A DNA stretch of 64,000 nucleotides from Alisma plantago-aquatica (taxonomy: Eukaryota > Streptophyta > Magnoliopsida > Alismatales > Alismataceae), in assembly GCA_963693085.1 (NCBI GenBank), contig OY856412.1, positions 1,131,003,244-1,131,067,243 of the forward strand, given 5' to 3'. Both the position numbers and the translations under genes were made by a program. Below are positions 21,436 through 34,127 of the stretch, one piece after another. Positions within the stretch are counted from its first letter, which is position 1. The number at the start of each line of letters is the position of its first letter. The notes beneath the pieces were generated by a model, which saw only the letters and a program-made list of their open reading frames with translations, was not told the origin of the DNA and made no database searches.

Positions 21436-23486
21436 GTGGTCACTGAAGATCCCACAATTGTGGCTCCTAGAATGAACATGGCCAGCACATTCCACCTCGC
21501 CCATGGTCATCACCGCGCCCGTGGTGATTTATGCACAAAGATCCCCAAAATCAACAGGGAGTTGGTCCATTTTACACGTGAATGACCACAGTCGTTGCCC
21601 TTGAAGACCACCTCACCCGTGGTGCTCCCCACACCCATGGTGAGCTGAAGATACAACAACCTCAAAGATGCCTCGCCTGTAGCCTCCTCCTCCACAACGG
21701 CTGTGGTACCCCACACGGTCGTGGTACCCTCTACCCACCACAACTGTGGCCACCAATACACTTATCACTTTTAGCTCCATTCATCACCTTGACCATTCCA
21801 CCACCTACGACCGTGCCATGCAACCCCCACCACGGCCGTGGCACCTCAACACGGCTGTGGTGACCACCTAAACCTACCCACTTTCACCATTGTTTTTCCC
21901 ACTCTACCCCTACTTACCCTAGTGCTTCCCCGCCACCTATATATACATAGGTGGCAGCCACAACACGAAGGTTAGACTCTTCTCAGGTTCCATTACTCCT
22001 CTGCACCCACTCTTGAGAATTCATTGCACTCCCCTTGCATTTATGCTCTCCATCCACCATTTCCACCTCATTTCCATGATAAAAACCTAGTTTTCTAGGT
22101 TTTGTACCATAATCCCCTTCATTTCCATGCCCATGATCCACCTTGGAGGAGGGAGGTCGTACTATAGTAGATAGGAGGTGAAGAAGGGAGGAAGGAGGAT
22201 CTACTTCGAGCTCCATGGAGTCCTATCCCCTTCTTCTCATTTCTTTTACCTTTTCTTTAAGCATGTCTAGCTAAGCCCCTAGTGGTGGGCTGTTTGGGGG
22301 TTAAAATGTGACTTTGATACCATATTGGGGGGAAATAATTTGTAATGAACATAATTTCATTCTATGATGATTGAATCTTGCTTCTATATCATTTCCCATT
22401 ATCTTGCATGTGGTTTGTGCTTTTAAACATAATTTTCTTGTTTTGTGATCGATGCTTGTTGACACTTCACTTCTAGGGGAAATTATAATGTATGTGGAAA
22501 TCTTAGGAATGGATCCTAGGTCTAATTAGTGGATCCCTAGATATCCCCCTTTGTTCCTACATACATCTCCATTCTTCTAAAAGTGAGTGTGAGATCTAAG
22601 TAGCTAGTGTAAGGGTGATTAGTGCAATTGCCTAGAGTTTTCTAAAGGCTAGATGACAAGTAACATGGGGTGAAACACCCTCATCTCTACTCCCATTCCT
22701 ACCCTTGGCTCTCAATTGCCCTAATACCACTTACCTTAGAAACCTAGACTTGCCAAGTCCTACTAGAATTACACCTAACCTTAGTTCTCCAACTAGTAGT
22801 ATATGATATATTTTAATAGCACTTGCCTTGTTGTTTGGTTTGGTAATCTAGATTGAAATGTGTGATTTGCATGCTATGTTGACCCTCCCCCAACTAATAT
22901 TAAGTCACATTCCCAAACGACCCACCTATCCATCATATTGCTTAAAATCCACCTTTGCCTTCTTAACTTTTGAATGCTAGTGTAGTTAACTGCCTTAATT
23001 AATTCTTAGCCAATTGCCTAGTTCTAGATAGTTAGTTCTTTCTTAAGTAGTTAGGGCTCCTTCGAGCTTACTTGTTCTAGTTTGGATAATTAGTGATAAC
23101 TTATATTCTTGCTCGCTCTAGTGTTTAGCTTAGTTCTTAGTTGCTAATTGCCTTACTAGAGTAGTGTAGATCACCTTGCTCTTGTTTAGTTGATTGCTTA
23201 ATTTATTTTCTTAGACTTAACTTGCTTAGGATAATCTAGTTCTTGGTAATCTAGCTTTCACATTGACTTTACTTGCATGCTTGCTTAGTGTAATCAAAAC
23301 CAAACCCACTTTTAAGCCCTTCAACCCTTATCTCCACTTCAGGAACGTAGCCAACACAAACCTAGCTCTAGTGCCCCCTCTTTACCTGTGGATCGACCCC
23401 CATTGCTTGCCTCTCATCTATACTATAACATGACCCCGTGTGGTTGCGGGAGCATATTTTAGTGTTGTGAGTGAACCTTATTTGGG
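21436..23486 (+). repeat. LTR of family D, right segment (right end approximate)
   Basis: This continues the segment that ended at 12302. It has many palindromic units of the CCACGGCCGTGG type between 21436 and 21870, then a TATA box (TATATATA region, 21938-21946) and a leader. It ends near a GATCGACCCC...GTTGCGGGAGCAT stretch that recalls Tat/Athila LTR ends. Joined to 11876-12302 it makes about 2.45 kb, most simply a solo LTR. I could not find its target duplication, so the right border is uncertain by some tens of bases. Confidence 0.5.
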
Positions 23487-24606
23487 GACCTATAAATCGA
23501 AAGATCACACATGCATGCAATACTGCACCAGGGACCTATAAGGTCACACACATAGGAATTCACCTAGAAGAGGAGTCTAATCATGAATGATAATTGAATT
23601 GATTACGAAAGTATTTAGGTATTCAATTCAAGCAACATATCAGCATGCTGAACTCCCAACCAACTGGTTCAAGTGTTGAACCGACCGATTGGAGTGTCAG
23701 ATTGATTAGAAATTAATTTGGTCGAGTTTTGCCTAAACTGGGGAGCGAACCGATCGATTGGGGTCACAAAGATGATTGGCTCATAGGGCAAGATGCTCGG
23801 TTCATGGAGAAATTCGATTGCATCAAATATTAGTATTGACGTTATGTTGTGCATTAATTGGATTAGAATTTCCAATTCATATGCGTTTGGGAAACATGGT
23901 GAAATGAACAGTTAACTGAGCGAACCTATCATCTCGCATGTGAACCGACTGGCTCACTTGCAAACCGACCGATTCACCACCTGCAAGTTGCAAAAATTCA
24001 CGATCTTTCAGTCCCTTCCACTCCCACATAGACTCGGAACCCTGACCCAAACCCTTTCTATAAATAGAGGGGTACTGGGGCTTCTCAGACACAACTCAAT
24101 TGCTTCTGAAAATTGTTGTCCTCTCTGGTTGTGGTAACCAATAGAGAGCCCGAGCAAGTCCTACCTGATAAAGGGAGGGACAACAATGGAGAACAATTGT
24201 AGGGGAGCAAGTTGGTGACTAGTACACCAACGGGAGGGAAAACTCCTTCCTGTTAGTTCTAGTAGAATGACAAGAGTTCTAGGTGGTCCGTGTGGACTAC
24301 CATAGATGCGTGTCTATTTTTCCTGCTATGAGGACAATGCCATCTTGTAGTCCATGGAGGAGTTGTTGTAGATACCGTCTGAGTCTACAGTCCGTGGAGG
24401 AGCCATTATAGACAAGTCCCAGTGTAACTAGGAGTGTTGCACTACTACAATGAGTTATAGTCACTAGACTTTCTCCAGAACGTGGTATGAACTCATTAAA
24501 TTATCCTTCTCATTACATAGTTGTTGATGCAAACTTGCTATTTAGGGGAATATAGATAGTTAAAATTTTGTTTCCGATGCCTACTCCATGCCAAAATTTC
24601 CTTACA
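23487..24606 (+). repeat. LTR of family C, copy 1, right segment
   Basis: From about 23,525 it aligns with 25,885-27,029 of the solo LTR: the same order of ACCGACCGATTGG-type inverted motifs, TATA box (CTATAAATAGAGG at about 24058) and leader (ATAGAGAGCCC). It ends near TTCCTTACA, where the host frame begins. The left half of this copy is at 10985-11875. Confidence 0.65.
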
Positions 24607-24894
24607 ATCTACATGATGATCATGCTCAAGTCTTTCTCTTTGATATTCCTATTGATGGATTAAGCTTGCATATGTCACAAGTGGAGTATCATACCGTCCT
24701 CAAGTACCATCTCATGATTCCTTTGTATATTGTTGATGAGATTTGTCCAATTTATCATAAGGCATGTCTGGACACTCTTGGGAAACATGCAGTTAGTTGC
24801 AGAGAGATACATGGCTTCAAGTATAGACATGATCTTGTTCGACATGTTCTCTATGACGTACTCTGACATGCAAGAATTGCCTCTAAGAAAGAGG
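24607..24894 (+). pseudogene. Fragment of a retroelement endonuclease-like domain, part 1
   Basis: The + frame reads a zinc-knuckle-like stretch (CPIYHKACLDTLGKHAVSC) and then KYRHDLVR. After one stop (TGA) it continues to SKKE, where the family C solo LTR has inserted. The rest of the domain resumes at 27035. The pattern Cys-His-Cys, RHD, then a PTD...DLTGVSP motif resembles the restriction-like endonuclease region of R2-type LINEs. It also matches a plant repeat family often mislabelled auxilin-like protein. Identity is from memory of the motif, not a search. The gene is dead, with several stops. Confidence 0.5.
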
Positions 24895-27029
24895 TGTTGG
24901 TATGTTTGCCTAGAGAGCCAATAATATGATGATTAGGATGTGGCATTAAATACCTGATTTGATAATAATAAAGGTAATTTCATCTATTATGTTTGTCTCA
25001 GTCATGAGATGATGACACATACATAAGCAGATGTCTAAAGAATGATGTTACCCGATGACGTATGCCTTCAAGTACATGACTTGAATAATGAGATAATACG
25101 GATGCTAAAAGCACATACATTCTTGTTATGTCCATAGTCGATAATTATTGTGTAAGCAAAATAGACAACAATAATACATAAGACTAGAGTGTGTATTGAC
25201 CGATGATAAAATCTCATTAGTCATGATATGTGATATCAAGTCAAGCACATAAGTTCATGTTAGAGAACAGTGTATGAAACAAACCCACCATGAGAGTGAT
25301 ACATGGAGACCATGGAATGATAGTCAGAATCATCTCTCGTACTGATAGTGGTGACTGTGGTTCTTAGACCTGAAATCACTACATTCATCATATGTCTTTT
25401 GGTATACTTTGACATCATCAAACATAACCCTAAATAAGGATCACCATAAAGGTGATGATTGGGTAGCCGTGACACACGGGGACTGGATGTGGGTGATGTA
25501 GATAGGATTTGTCCCTCCTATAGGAGATTGATATCCAGGGCCTCTTGATAAGTGAGACTAAGAAATGTACGACCGTGCTAATGTTGTTCAATTTGTGATA
25601 TGTGAATTCATATGCATCTCATATAGTCTGCTCTAGTTCAAGGAACATGGATTGGAAGTTGAGAGGATGGCGATTCCATGCCTTAAGTTCAATCCAGATA
25701 TTAGAGATTAAGGAACTATACGATCACTGTAACACTAATCACGGATTGTAGGTTGAATTTGTTCTCAACTTTCTGTATTACTTGGGTAGCAATGATGTGC
25801 GACTAGGCACCGCTCTTTGCTTGTGATGTCATAATTTGTTATGGACATTCACTGCCCACGTAATTCTAGACCTATAGGCTCACACACATAGGATACACTT
25901 GGATTAAAGGAGTTTATTCATGAATGATGTTTAGATTGACTAAAGGTGTTCAAGTATTCAATTTAAGCAATAGATCAATTGAATGGACTCAGAACCATCA
26001 ACTTTAAGTGTTGAACTGGTTGATTGGAGCGTCAGGTTGATTGAAAATTGAATTGGCAGATTTCTGCATGACTCAGGACACCAACCGATTGACTCACTAG
26101 GTGAACTGATTGGCTCAGGTTGGTGAGACGAATGGTTCACCTAGTGAACTGATCGGCTCGGTCAAGCCAATAGAAGCTTCTGGTGATTTTCCCAGATCAT
26201 GAGAATAGTTGAATCATTTCACTTGTTTAATTCGATTGGTACAAGGATTATTGTTGGACATTAACCGGAAACGAATTGTGAATTCTATTGCAAACAAGAA
26301 ACTGCACGAAATGACCATTTCACTAAGTGAGACGACCATTTCACTATGCGAAATGACCTTTAACAGTTCATAGGTTCTAGAAGATTCATGATTCTGGACC
26401 CTTCTACTCCCACACCAATTGGGAACCCTAACTCTAACCTCTACTATAAATAAAGGGGTACCATGGACTTCTCAAGAAACACAATTGAGAATCAGTTGCT
26501 CCGACAATTGTTGTCCTCTCTAGTCGTCGTAACCAATAGAGAGCCCAAGCAACTCCTACCCATTAAAGGGAGGGACAGCGAGGGAGAGAACAATTAATAT
26601 TAGTTGTGGGAGAGCATGTCGACGACTAGTACGTTGACAGGAGGGGACAACTCCTTCATGTTGGCTCTAGTAGTGTAATGTGGAGTTCCCATTGGTCCGT
26701 GTGGACTTCTCTAGAGGCGAGGTGGTCGTTGCCCGTCGCTAAGGAGGACAACGTCAGCCAACAGTCTGTGGTGAGAGGAGCTGCTACAGACGACGATACT
26801 TGGGTTTATTTTCTATGGAGGAGCCGCAAATGAGTCCCAATGCAACTAGAAAATAATTGCAGATCTACAACGATGAGGAATATGTCGCTGGACTTTCTCT
26901 AGGACCAATTATATCCTCGAAATCATCCTTTCTATTATATAGTTTTCGACGCGATCCGCTGGTTTACAAAGAATATGACAATAAATTTTTTTATTTCCAC
27001 TGCCTATTTTGTCACCCTATTTCCCAACT
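24895..27029 (+). mobile_element. Solo LTR of family C (2135 bp), TSD AGAGG
   Basis: It begins TGTTGG and ends CCAACT (a changed CCAACA). A perfect 5-bp duplication AGAGG flanks it (24890-24894, 27030-27034). On both sides the same broken protein frame continues, which confirms the borders. It contains inverted GAACCGATCGGCTC-type motifs (26090-26165), a TATA box (CTATAAATAAAGG at about 26446) and no coding region. The family is probably Ty1/copia by its termini. Confidence 0.85.
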
Positions 27030-27034
27030 AGAGG

Positions 27035-27463
27035 CACATGTTAACTTTTTGACTGATCCGCTGGAGGGGAGATCAACACTTAGACCGACTGATATCTTAA
27101 TATTTAGATGGGTTAGAGGAAAACATACATGTACGGATCTGACAGGGGTTTCTCCACTTGTGGGCTTGAGTAGTAGGGCTTTTACTGTATGACAAGTTGC
27201 TCTCAAAGACGCCTCAGCCAAAGTAGCCAAGCATGAGAAAGCGTGTGCCTCTAATAAACACATTTTTTACACCTTTTGGATTAGATACTTTTGATTTCTT
27301 AGCACTAGAGGTTGTGGAACTTCTCAAGAGAGTTCAAAATGTTATGCATAGTAACGTCATGAACCCCAAGTCTATGGATGTAGTACTTCAGAGGATTGAT
27401 TTTGCTATTCAGAAAGGATTGCCGTCACAACTTATTGTCCGTCTTCCTTCAATCTGGATGTAA
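27035..27463 (+). pseudogene. Fragment of a retroelement endonuclease-like domain, part 2
   Basis: This continues 24607-24894 after the solo LTR: VNFLTDPLEGRSTLRPTDIL, then CTDLTGVSPLVGL, a stop at 27190, then KVAKHEKAC, a frame change near 27265, and LLKRVQNVMHSNVM to AIQKGLPSQLIVRLPS. The conserved Pro-Thr-Asp and Asp-Leu-Thr pair is what would be expected of the metal-binding core of a PD-(D/E)xK nuclease. Several disruptions show it is not functional. Confidence 0.5.
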
Positions 27464-27540
27464 TTCCTTTCCATTGAGGATTTAGTATTAACATCAACAT
27501 TGAGAGAGGATATTATTTAGACATTGGCAATTACATTATT

Positions 27541-27613
<73 letters not shown>
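27541..27613. repeat. (TG)n(TA)n microsatellite
   Basis: About 11 TG units followed by about 25 TA units. It borders the truncated end of a MITE copy at 27614. Confidence 0.97.
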
Positions 27614-27615
<2 letters not shown>

Positions 27616-27837
27616 GATGAAAGAATCATGCATTTCAAATTAGTTTTGTGCATCGATTTTGTTGTCCTTGTATGAGTGGCTTATACTCGTCCAAATGAGT
27701 TCAAATTTTGTATGTGGCCTATTATTATTGTAACCATGAAGATCAATGGATTAGATTTTAGAAAGATAAGGTCTAGATAGGCAAACACCATTGAGGTGTA
27801 CGACGTAATCTGTACACTCGAGTATATTCTAGCTTGA

Positions 27838-27838
<1 letters not shown>
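27614..27838 (-). mobile_element. Truncated copy of the microsatellite-bordered MITE
   Basis: The segment is the reverse complement of the first half of the copy at 35198-35591. It ends in the inverted-repeat terminus (CTCGAGTATATTCTAGCTTG), followed by (TC)n(TA)n(TG)n. The other half is missing at the (TA)n side. Confidence 0.8.

Positions 27839-27909
<71 letters not shown>
27839..27909. repeat. (TC)n(TA)n(TG)n microsatellite
   Basis: A compound simple repeat directly after the MITE terminus, like those next to the other two copies. Confidence 0.97.
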
Positions 27910-27912
<3 letters not shown>

Positions 27913-29110
27913 ATGTTAAGTGATTCAAACAGGTTGGACATTGTAAGGATATGTATGTTAAGTCAAACCCAAAATATATAACCACTTTGCAAATTGAATG
28001 CAGATTTGATTACAATTAGGTTTGTGCGATATGTAAATTTTAATTCTTATGTAAACCATATGCGCTCTTCATGACTGTGTTACAATATTATCCTAACGGC
28101 ATCTTTGTATCCAGCATGGGATAGGACTTAAATTCCAACTTTTAGTCAGTCCTATGTTTGTTAGGACTTAATTGACATGGGGAGTTTAGTTCCAAGCAAA
28201 CCCACACTCCGCTCCCCAGGCCTACTAGAGAGAGAGAGAGAGGGAGGTACAAGCTGCCGGAGTGACCCCTCCACCACCACTTTCCCACCTCCGACTCCCG
28301 TGCTCCCGTGCACGGTGCACCCCTCAGAACCCCCCCCCCCCCCCCCCCCCCCCCCGGCTCGACTACCGACGATCCGCAGACCTCCGACGAACCCTCATTC
28401 TACTCCTTCCTACCAATCAAACGTCGCCTACCCTACACATGTACCGTCCCATCTTTCCTTATCATGCATCTCATTCTACTCCTTTGCTAACAAGCGATTG
28501 CAGGGACATGCTCTCTGCTAGTTGTGAATAGAAGCGCGGCCTGTTTCTCCCGTATCAACCCGTAACAACAGAAGTGTACGTCTTCCCGTGGTATCCCGAC
28601 AGGCACTGCTCTGGCCTTTCGGGATCCTCCCTTCCTCCGCGGTTTTTCTCTTCCGGTCGCTCAATTCCAAAACGCCCCCACTAACCCTGTCGTCAGAGGA
28701 CGCGGAAGAACGGCAGCATCTCCACCCCGCAAAAAGGAAATAAAGAGAGGCTGAATAACATGAATAACCATCCCCAGCCCGACAGTAAAGTAAGCGACAA
28801 TCAATCGCGCACCTTCACAGAATGTATTGTTTTCCCTTTGCTCTTCAAAGCCTATGCGTGTCTTTGCTCTTGTAAAGTTCGGCCTTTTTCCTGCAGCTCT
28901 TTCTTTTTTGTTTATATGTCACAGTTGGGTATTATCGGCTTTTGTTTTGCTCCGGTGGGCTTGTTTTTACTCCTATTTTTGTCGGTTTCTGCCCTCGCAT
29001 TGTCCCTGCCTGTATCTTCCGCTAGTGGCTATTGGCTAAACCTTACTGGAGCAGATTTCCCGATTTAAGGTTTAAGAAGATACCGATGTTAACCAGTGTG
29101 GCTTTGCAAA
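27910..29110 (+). promoter_or_regulatory. Upstream region and probable 5' leader of the SANT gene
   Basis: From 28170 the sequence becomes GC-rich and pyrimidine-rich, with a (GA)n run at 28228-28243 and a run of 26 C at 28330-28355. From 28700 it resembles a 5' leader leading to the ATG at 29111. No clear TATA box can be assigned. Open frames here (28177-28521, 28760-29068) are proline- or phenylalanine-rich by composition and look non-coding. An intron in the leader is possible. Confidence 0.4.
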
Positions 29111-29190
29111 ATGCAGAAATTGGAGAACATGGATAGTAAGAAGAGGAAGGGAATCCTCTCTGAAGATGACATGCTAACGGTTTTCCAAAG
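29111..29190 (+). CDS. SANT gene exon 1
   Basis: ATG at 29111, 26 codons plus two bases, donor CAAAG|GTACTG. A second Met lies at codon 7, so the start could be 29129. The split codon is completed by exon 2 as Arg. Confidence 0.75.
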
Positions 29191-32100
29191 GTACTGTCCG
29201 ATATCCTGTTAAATTAATTGGACTATGAAGTCTACTCTACTACTCTTTTCCTTGTCAAGTAACGTGGCTCTTGTTGATTGGCTTTAATGTTTACCTTTTT
29301 AATCCCTCTATTTAGTTGTTACGGCCTTAACTTACAAGTCAAAGAAGTTAGCCTAGGCAGCATCCAATTCGACTTGTGCCTGGATGTCATGACAACCATT
29401 GTGCCTTTGTATCAGCCTGTTTTGTTTTATACTTTTCAGGACCCATGACTATTGTACCCTATAAGAAAAATTGTAGTAAACAGTATAAATTACTAATTAT
29501 AAACATGTAAGCTTTTGAAAAAGGTCACCATAATTATGTTCGGCTTGGCCACATGGATCCTTCTTATCCATTCAACCATGTATCTGGTTATGTTCTAACC
29601 ATGGTGCAGGACTTCGACTTCGTGTTGACTTCGCCAGGTGTGGAAGTGGAAGTTTTTGGAAACTTCAAGGAAGTTTCGCAAACTTCGACAAACTTCAATG
29701 CCGATTTTTGAAAAAATGATGTTAATTTGAAGGAAACTTCGATTGAAAACTTCTAATTATTATACCTCTATCTTATAATTGTTAATTTAACACAAAAACA
29801 CGATTCATGACTCTCTAGCCCTAGGTAGGTTGATAATACAATGTGTTGCTTGCAATGGTCAAACGTGCAATACACATACAAATACATCAAGTGTTGAACA
29901 TATGTATTATATACAATATACAACCAAATAGTAGTTACAAGACTCTCTAGGAAAGAGTGGCAACAACAAACATACGAGTTGATATTAGAAGCTGTGAAGA
30001 TGGTTGGAGGAGACACTTATGCCTTATATGGGCGTTAGGGCACTAGTTAGGATTAATGTTCTAGGTCGTCTCAACTTTGTCCCAACTTTAAGGAAACTTC
30101 GACAACTTCGGAGAAGTTGGGACGAAAATACACACAAAAAATTAAACTTTGACGAAAACAAGGAAATTTCGCCCCGAAGTTTGGACGAGGCCGAAGTATT
30201 GAGGATTCAACTTCACCCATGGTCGAAGTTCAAAGTTTCGGCGAAACTTCGTCCGACTTCACTGAAGTTTAGTTCCATGGTTCTAACCAATCTGTCTAGG
30301 CTCTTTTTATTTGTAATTTTCTATATTATTTAAGTTGAATTGACATACATGTAATTTAGATGTACTCACATATATGTTTTAGAAGTTTATACATAGTGGT
30401 TTTTCCAATCTTAGTAAATTCTAAGTTCTTAAAAATCACATCTCAGGTGACCTGTTAGAGACTTAATTTGCCATAATCTGGTCTAAGATTGACCAAACTG
30501 AAACTAAATGAGACCTAAGTCGCCCCAATTTGACTAAATTTGACCTATTATGACCTAACTTGCCCTGACCTGGATGTAAATAGTGTATATTGAACATATG
30601 GACAAGTAAAAATATACGATTGCAATGATTATTTGTGTGAAGGTACATGAATTGATGCTCTTCCCATCTACACCGTTGGGATTTAAATACAAACTACAAT
30701 TTTATAGTTATTCAAATACCTCTCATGTTCTCACTGTAGCATGCTTCTCACTAGATAACTACCCTATATGTATGTATGTATATATGTATATATATGTACA
30801 TGTATATATATATCTATATGTATGTCTATATATATGGGTATGTACGTATGCATGTATAGACATGCATACATATATTCTATATCTATATCTATCTCTTTCT
30901 CTCTCTATATATACACACACACGCGCACACACACATATATATATACATAAAAACATATATATATATATATATATGCATATTATATATATGTATGTATATA
31001 TATGTGTATGTATGTATAGATATACATACATATATATATCTATATCTACCTCTTTCTCTCTCTCTATAAACACACACACATATACATATTATATAATATA
31101 TATGTGTGTGTCTGTATATATCTATACATATATGTGTATATACATATACATATATATGTGTGTGTGTGTATTTGTATATGTATATGGATATCGGAATTAG
31201 GTAAATATATTCCGACTTCCCCCAAAATTACAGGGGGTCAAGAGTTACATATAGCCCAACGCTATATCACAAAACATGACTACAACTCACTCTTCTCTAG
31301 TCTCCAGTTCTCCGTGGCATGAGGCTCAAACAAATGTCTAACCTGCTGCCATACTTCTGTCATGACATTAATGGTGCGAGAGTATCCCTCCCGTGTCCTT
31401 GGTTTGAAGTCTAAGCCTTTTGGATATCTTTCTCTCATCCATTTCTCCCAAGTTGACGTGCCTTTTTGATGGATAATTATTCTCCGTAATGTCCTCCATT
31501 TTGCAATGTCTTTGAGCGTCTTTAAATTCAGACCTCCATCTTTTGGAAGAGCCATTCTTGCATATCTCATCGGGTGATGTTCACTTGCCCATAGAAAATT
31601 TGCTATCTTCATCTTCATTCTACCCAGGACTGAACCGGGTATCTCCTCTTGCTGTACCAAGAAGACAAGATGCCCCTCTATAGTAGCCCTTATCAGCGTT
31701 GTTCTTCCCGCCATAGATGTCTTCAATGTCGGTCATCCATTAATCATTTCCTCTAGTTTATCCATGCATTCAGCAAAATCTTTCACCTGCAGGTTATCCC
31801 CAACCATGGGAAAGCCAAGATATTTTGTTGGGAACTTCCTTTCTCCACTTCCATTGCCTCCATTAATCTATCTTCCATCTGGTAGCAATTTTTGGAAAGA
31901 AAAAAATGTGTTTTATTTGCATTCACGCACTACCCTGTCTACTCCCCAAACATTTTAAGAAGGTTTTGCAAACTCCCTAAAGTGTTTTGTTCTGAGTTGT
32001 ACGGGCGCTTGCCCAGGCGTTCACCTAGGGTCCCAATCCCAGGCGCCTAGCCTAGTTAGGCCTCTGGGCGGCCTGGGCGGCGCCTAGGCATGCTTAGGCT

Positions 32101-33928
32101 GCTGCTGAGCTTTTTTTTATATAATATTTTTAATTAAGTTATTTACTGATTTGTGTTTATTTATGTATTGATTTTGTTATTATTTAATCATCTACTTATT
32201 TAACTTTATTTATCAACTGATTTAACTTTATTTATCCACTGATCTGTATTTATTCATCTACTATTTGTATTTATTTATGTACTGATTAAGGAATTAATTA
32301 ATCATCTACTGATTCATATTAGTTTATCAACTGATTTGTATTTATTCATCTACTTATTTGTATTTTTGTCTACTGTTTTTTATTTAGTTTTCTACTCATT
32401 TGAATTTATTTATGTACTACTTTTGAAATTACGTAATCATCTACTGATGTATCTTTATTTATCAATAGATTTGTATTTACTTATCCGCTTAACATTATGT
32501 ATTCATCTACTTATTTGTATTTAGTTATCTACTGTTTTTTATTTAGTTATCTACTGATTTATGTTTATCAACTGATTTGTGTTATCTACTTATTTGTATT
32601 TAGGAATGAATTAATCGTTTACTGATTTATATTAGTTTATCAACTGATTTGTATTTATTCATCTACTTATTTGTATTTATTCATCTACTAAATTTATCCG
32701 TATACTGTTTTTTATTTAGTTATCTACTCATTTGAATTTATTTGTGTACTGCTTTTGAAATTATATAATCATCTAGTGATGTAGCTTTATTTATCAACTG
32801 ATTTGTATTTATTTATCCTCTTAATTGTATTTATTCATCTAGTTATTTGTATTTATTTATCTACATTTTTATTTAGTTATCTACTGATTTGTGTTTATTT
32901 ATGTACTGATTCTGATATTATTTAATCATCTACTCAATTAACTTTATTTATCATAAATTTTACATGTATCCATGAAATTAATATATATATAAGAAAACGC
33001 TTGGGCCTCCGCCTAGGCGCCTAGGCGGCCTGGGCGTCCCCAGGCAACGTTTGGTCGCCTAGCTGCCTATACAACCATGGTTTTGTTTAGCTTCAACAAA
33101 GACTAACACGTCATGCGCAAATATCAACTGGGTCATAGCCTTTGTGTCACGAACTGTATAGGGCTTAATCTCCTTCTTTCCGCAGCCTGCATCTTCTGTG
33201 TAAAATACTCCATAACAATCACAAAAAGAAGAGGGGACAGTGGGTCCCCTTGGCGCAAGCCATTACCTCCCCTGAACATACCTGCGGATGTTCCATTAAC
33301 CATAATAGAAAAGCTTGTAGTCCCAACACACTGTTGCATCCACCCGATCCACTGCTCATTGAAGCCCATTTGCCTCATAATCCACCACAGTTTCTCCCAT
33401 TTGACACTGTCATATGCTTTATAAACATCCAACTTTAAACAAGCTTTCCTGCTTCCTCTCATAACAGTGTGGTCCAAGAAAAACTCTCCTGCCAAGAGAG
33501 CATAGTCACCAATGCTCCTCCCTGTCACAAACGCCCCTTGATTTACAGAAATAAGATGAGGAAGTACCAACTTCAATCTAACAGCCAATACTTTGCAATA
33601 ATTTTATATTGAACCGAACAACATGCAATAGGTCTAAAATCAACAAGGGAAGACGTCACCTTTTTCTTTATGTATATGTATATACATGTGTGTGTGTATA
33701 TATACACATATATGTGTGTATATATATGTGTGTGTGTGTATATTTGTATATATAGGTGTGTATATATGTACGAGTGTGTATATATATGTACGTATATATA
33801 CACACATATTTATGTATATGCATGTATGTATATATATGTATGTGTGTATGTATACACACACATGTACATGTGTGTGTGTATATTGTATATGTATATGTGC
33901 ATATATATACCTATATATGTGTGTGTAT

Positions 33929-33967
<39 letters not shown>

Positions 33968-34077
33968 GTATGTATGCATATGTGTATATATATACAACAT
34001 ATATATACACTATACATACTCATATATATATATATGTGTGTGTATATATACATATATATGTGTGTGTATATATATAT

Positions 34078-34127
<50 letters not shown>

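Noticed and set aside
23440..23540. Attempt to define the right end and target duplication of the family D LTR
   Set aside because: No 5-bp duplicate of the left flank was found and no CA end is convincing, so the border was left approximate.
24607..24894. Tiny internal region of one LTR element flanked by the two family C LTRs
   Set aside because: The right LTR has its own perfect target duplication, and the protein frame continues beyond it, so it is an independent solo LTR.
28177..28521. Proline-rich 114-codon frame before the SANT gene
   Set aside because: The prolines come from a run of 26 C, the frame has no conserved feature, and it lies in a probable leader or promoter.
28760..29068. 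102-codon hydrophobic frame just upstream of exon 1
   Set aside because: Position and T-rich composition fit a leader or leader intron; no family recognised.
30625..31200. Open frames of up to 191 codons in both directions, rich in Tyr, Ile, Cys, Val and His
   Set aside because: They lie in TA/TG/CA microsatellites, and the protein composition is a direct product of dinucleotide repeats.
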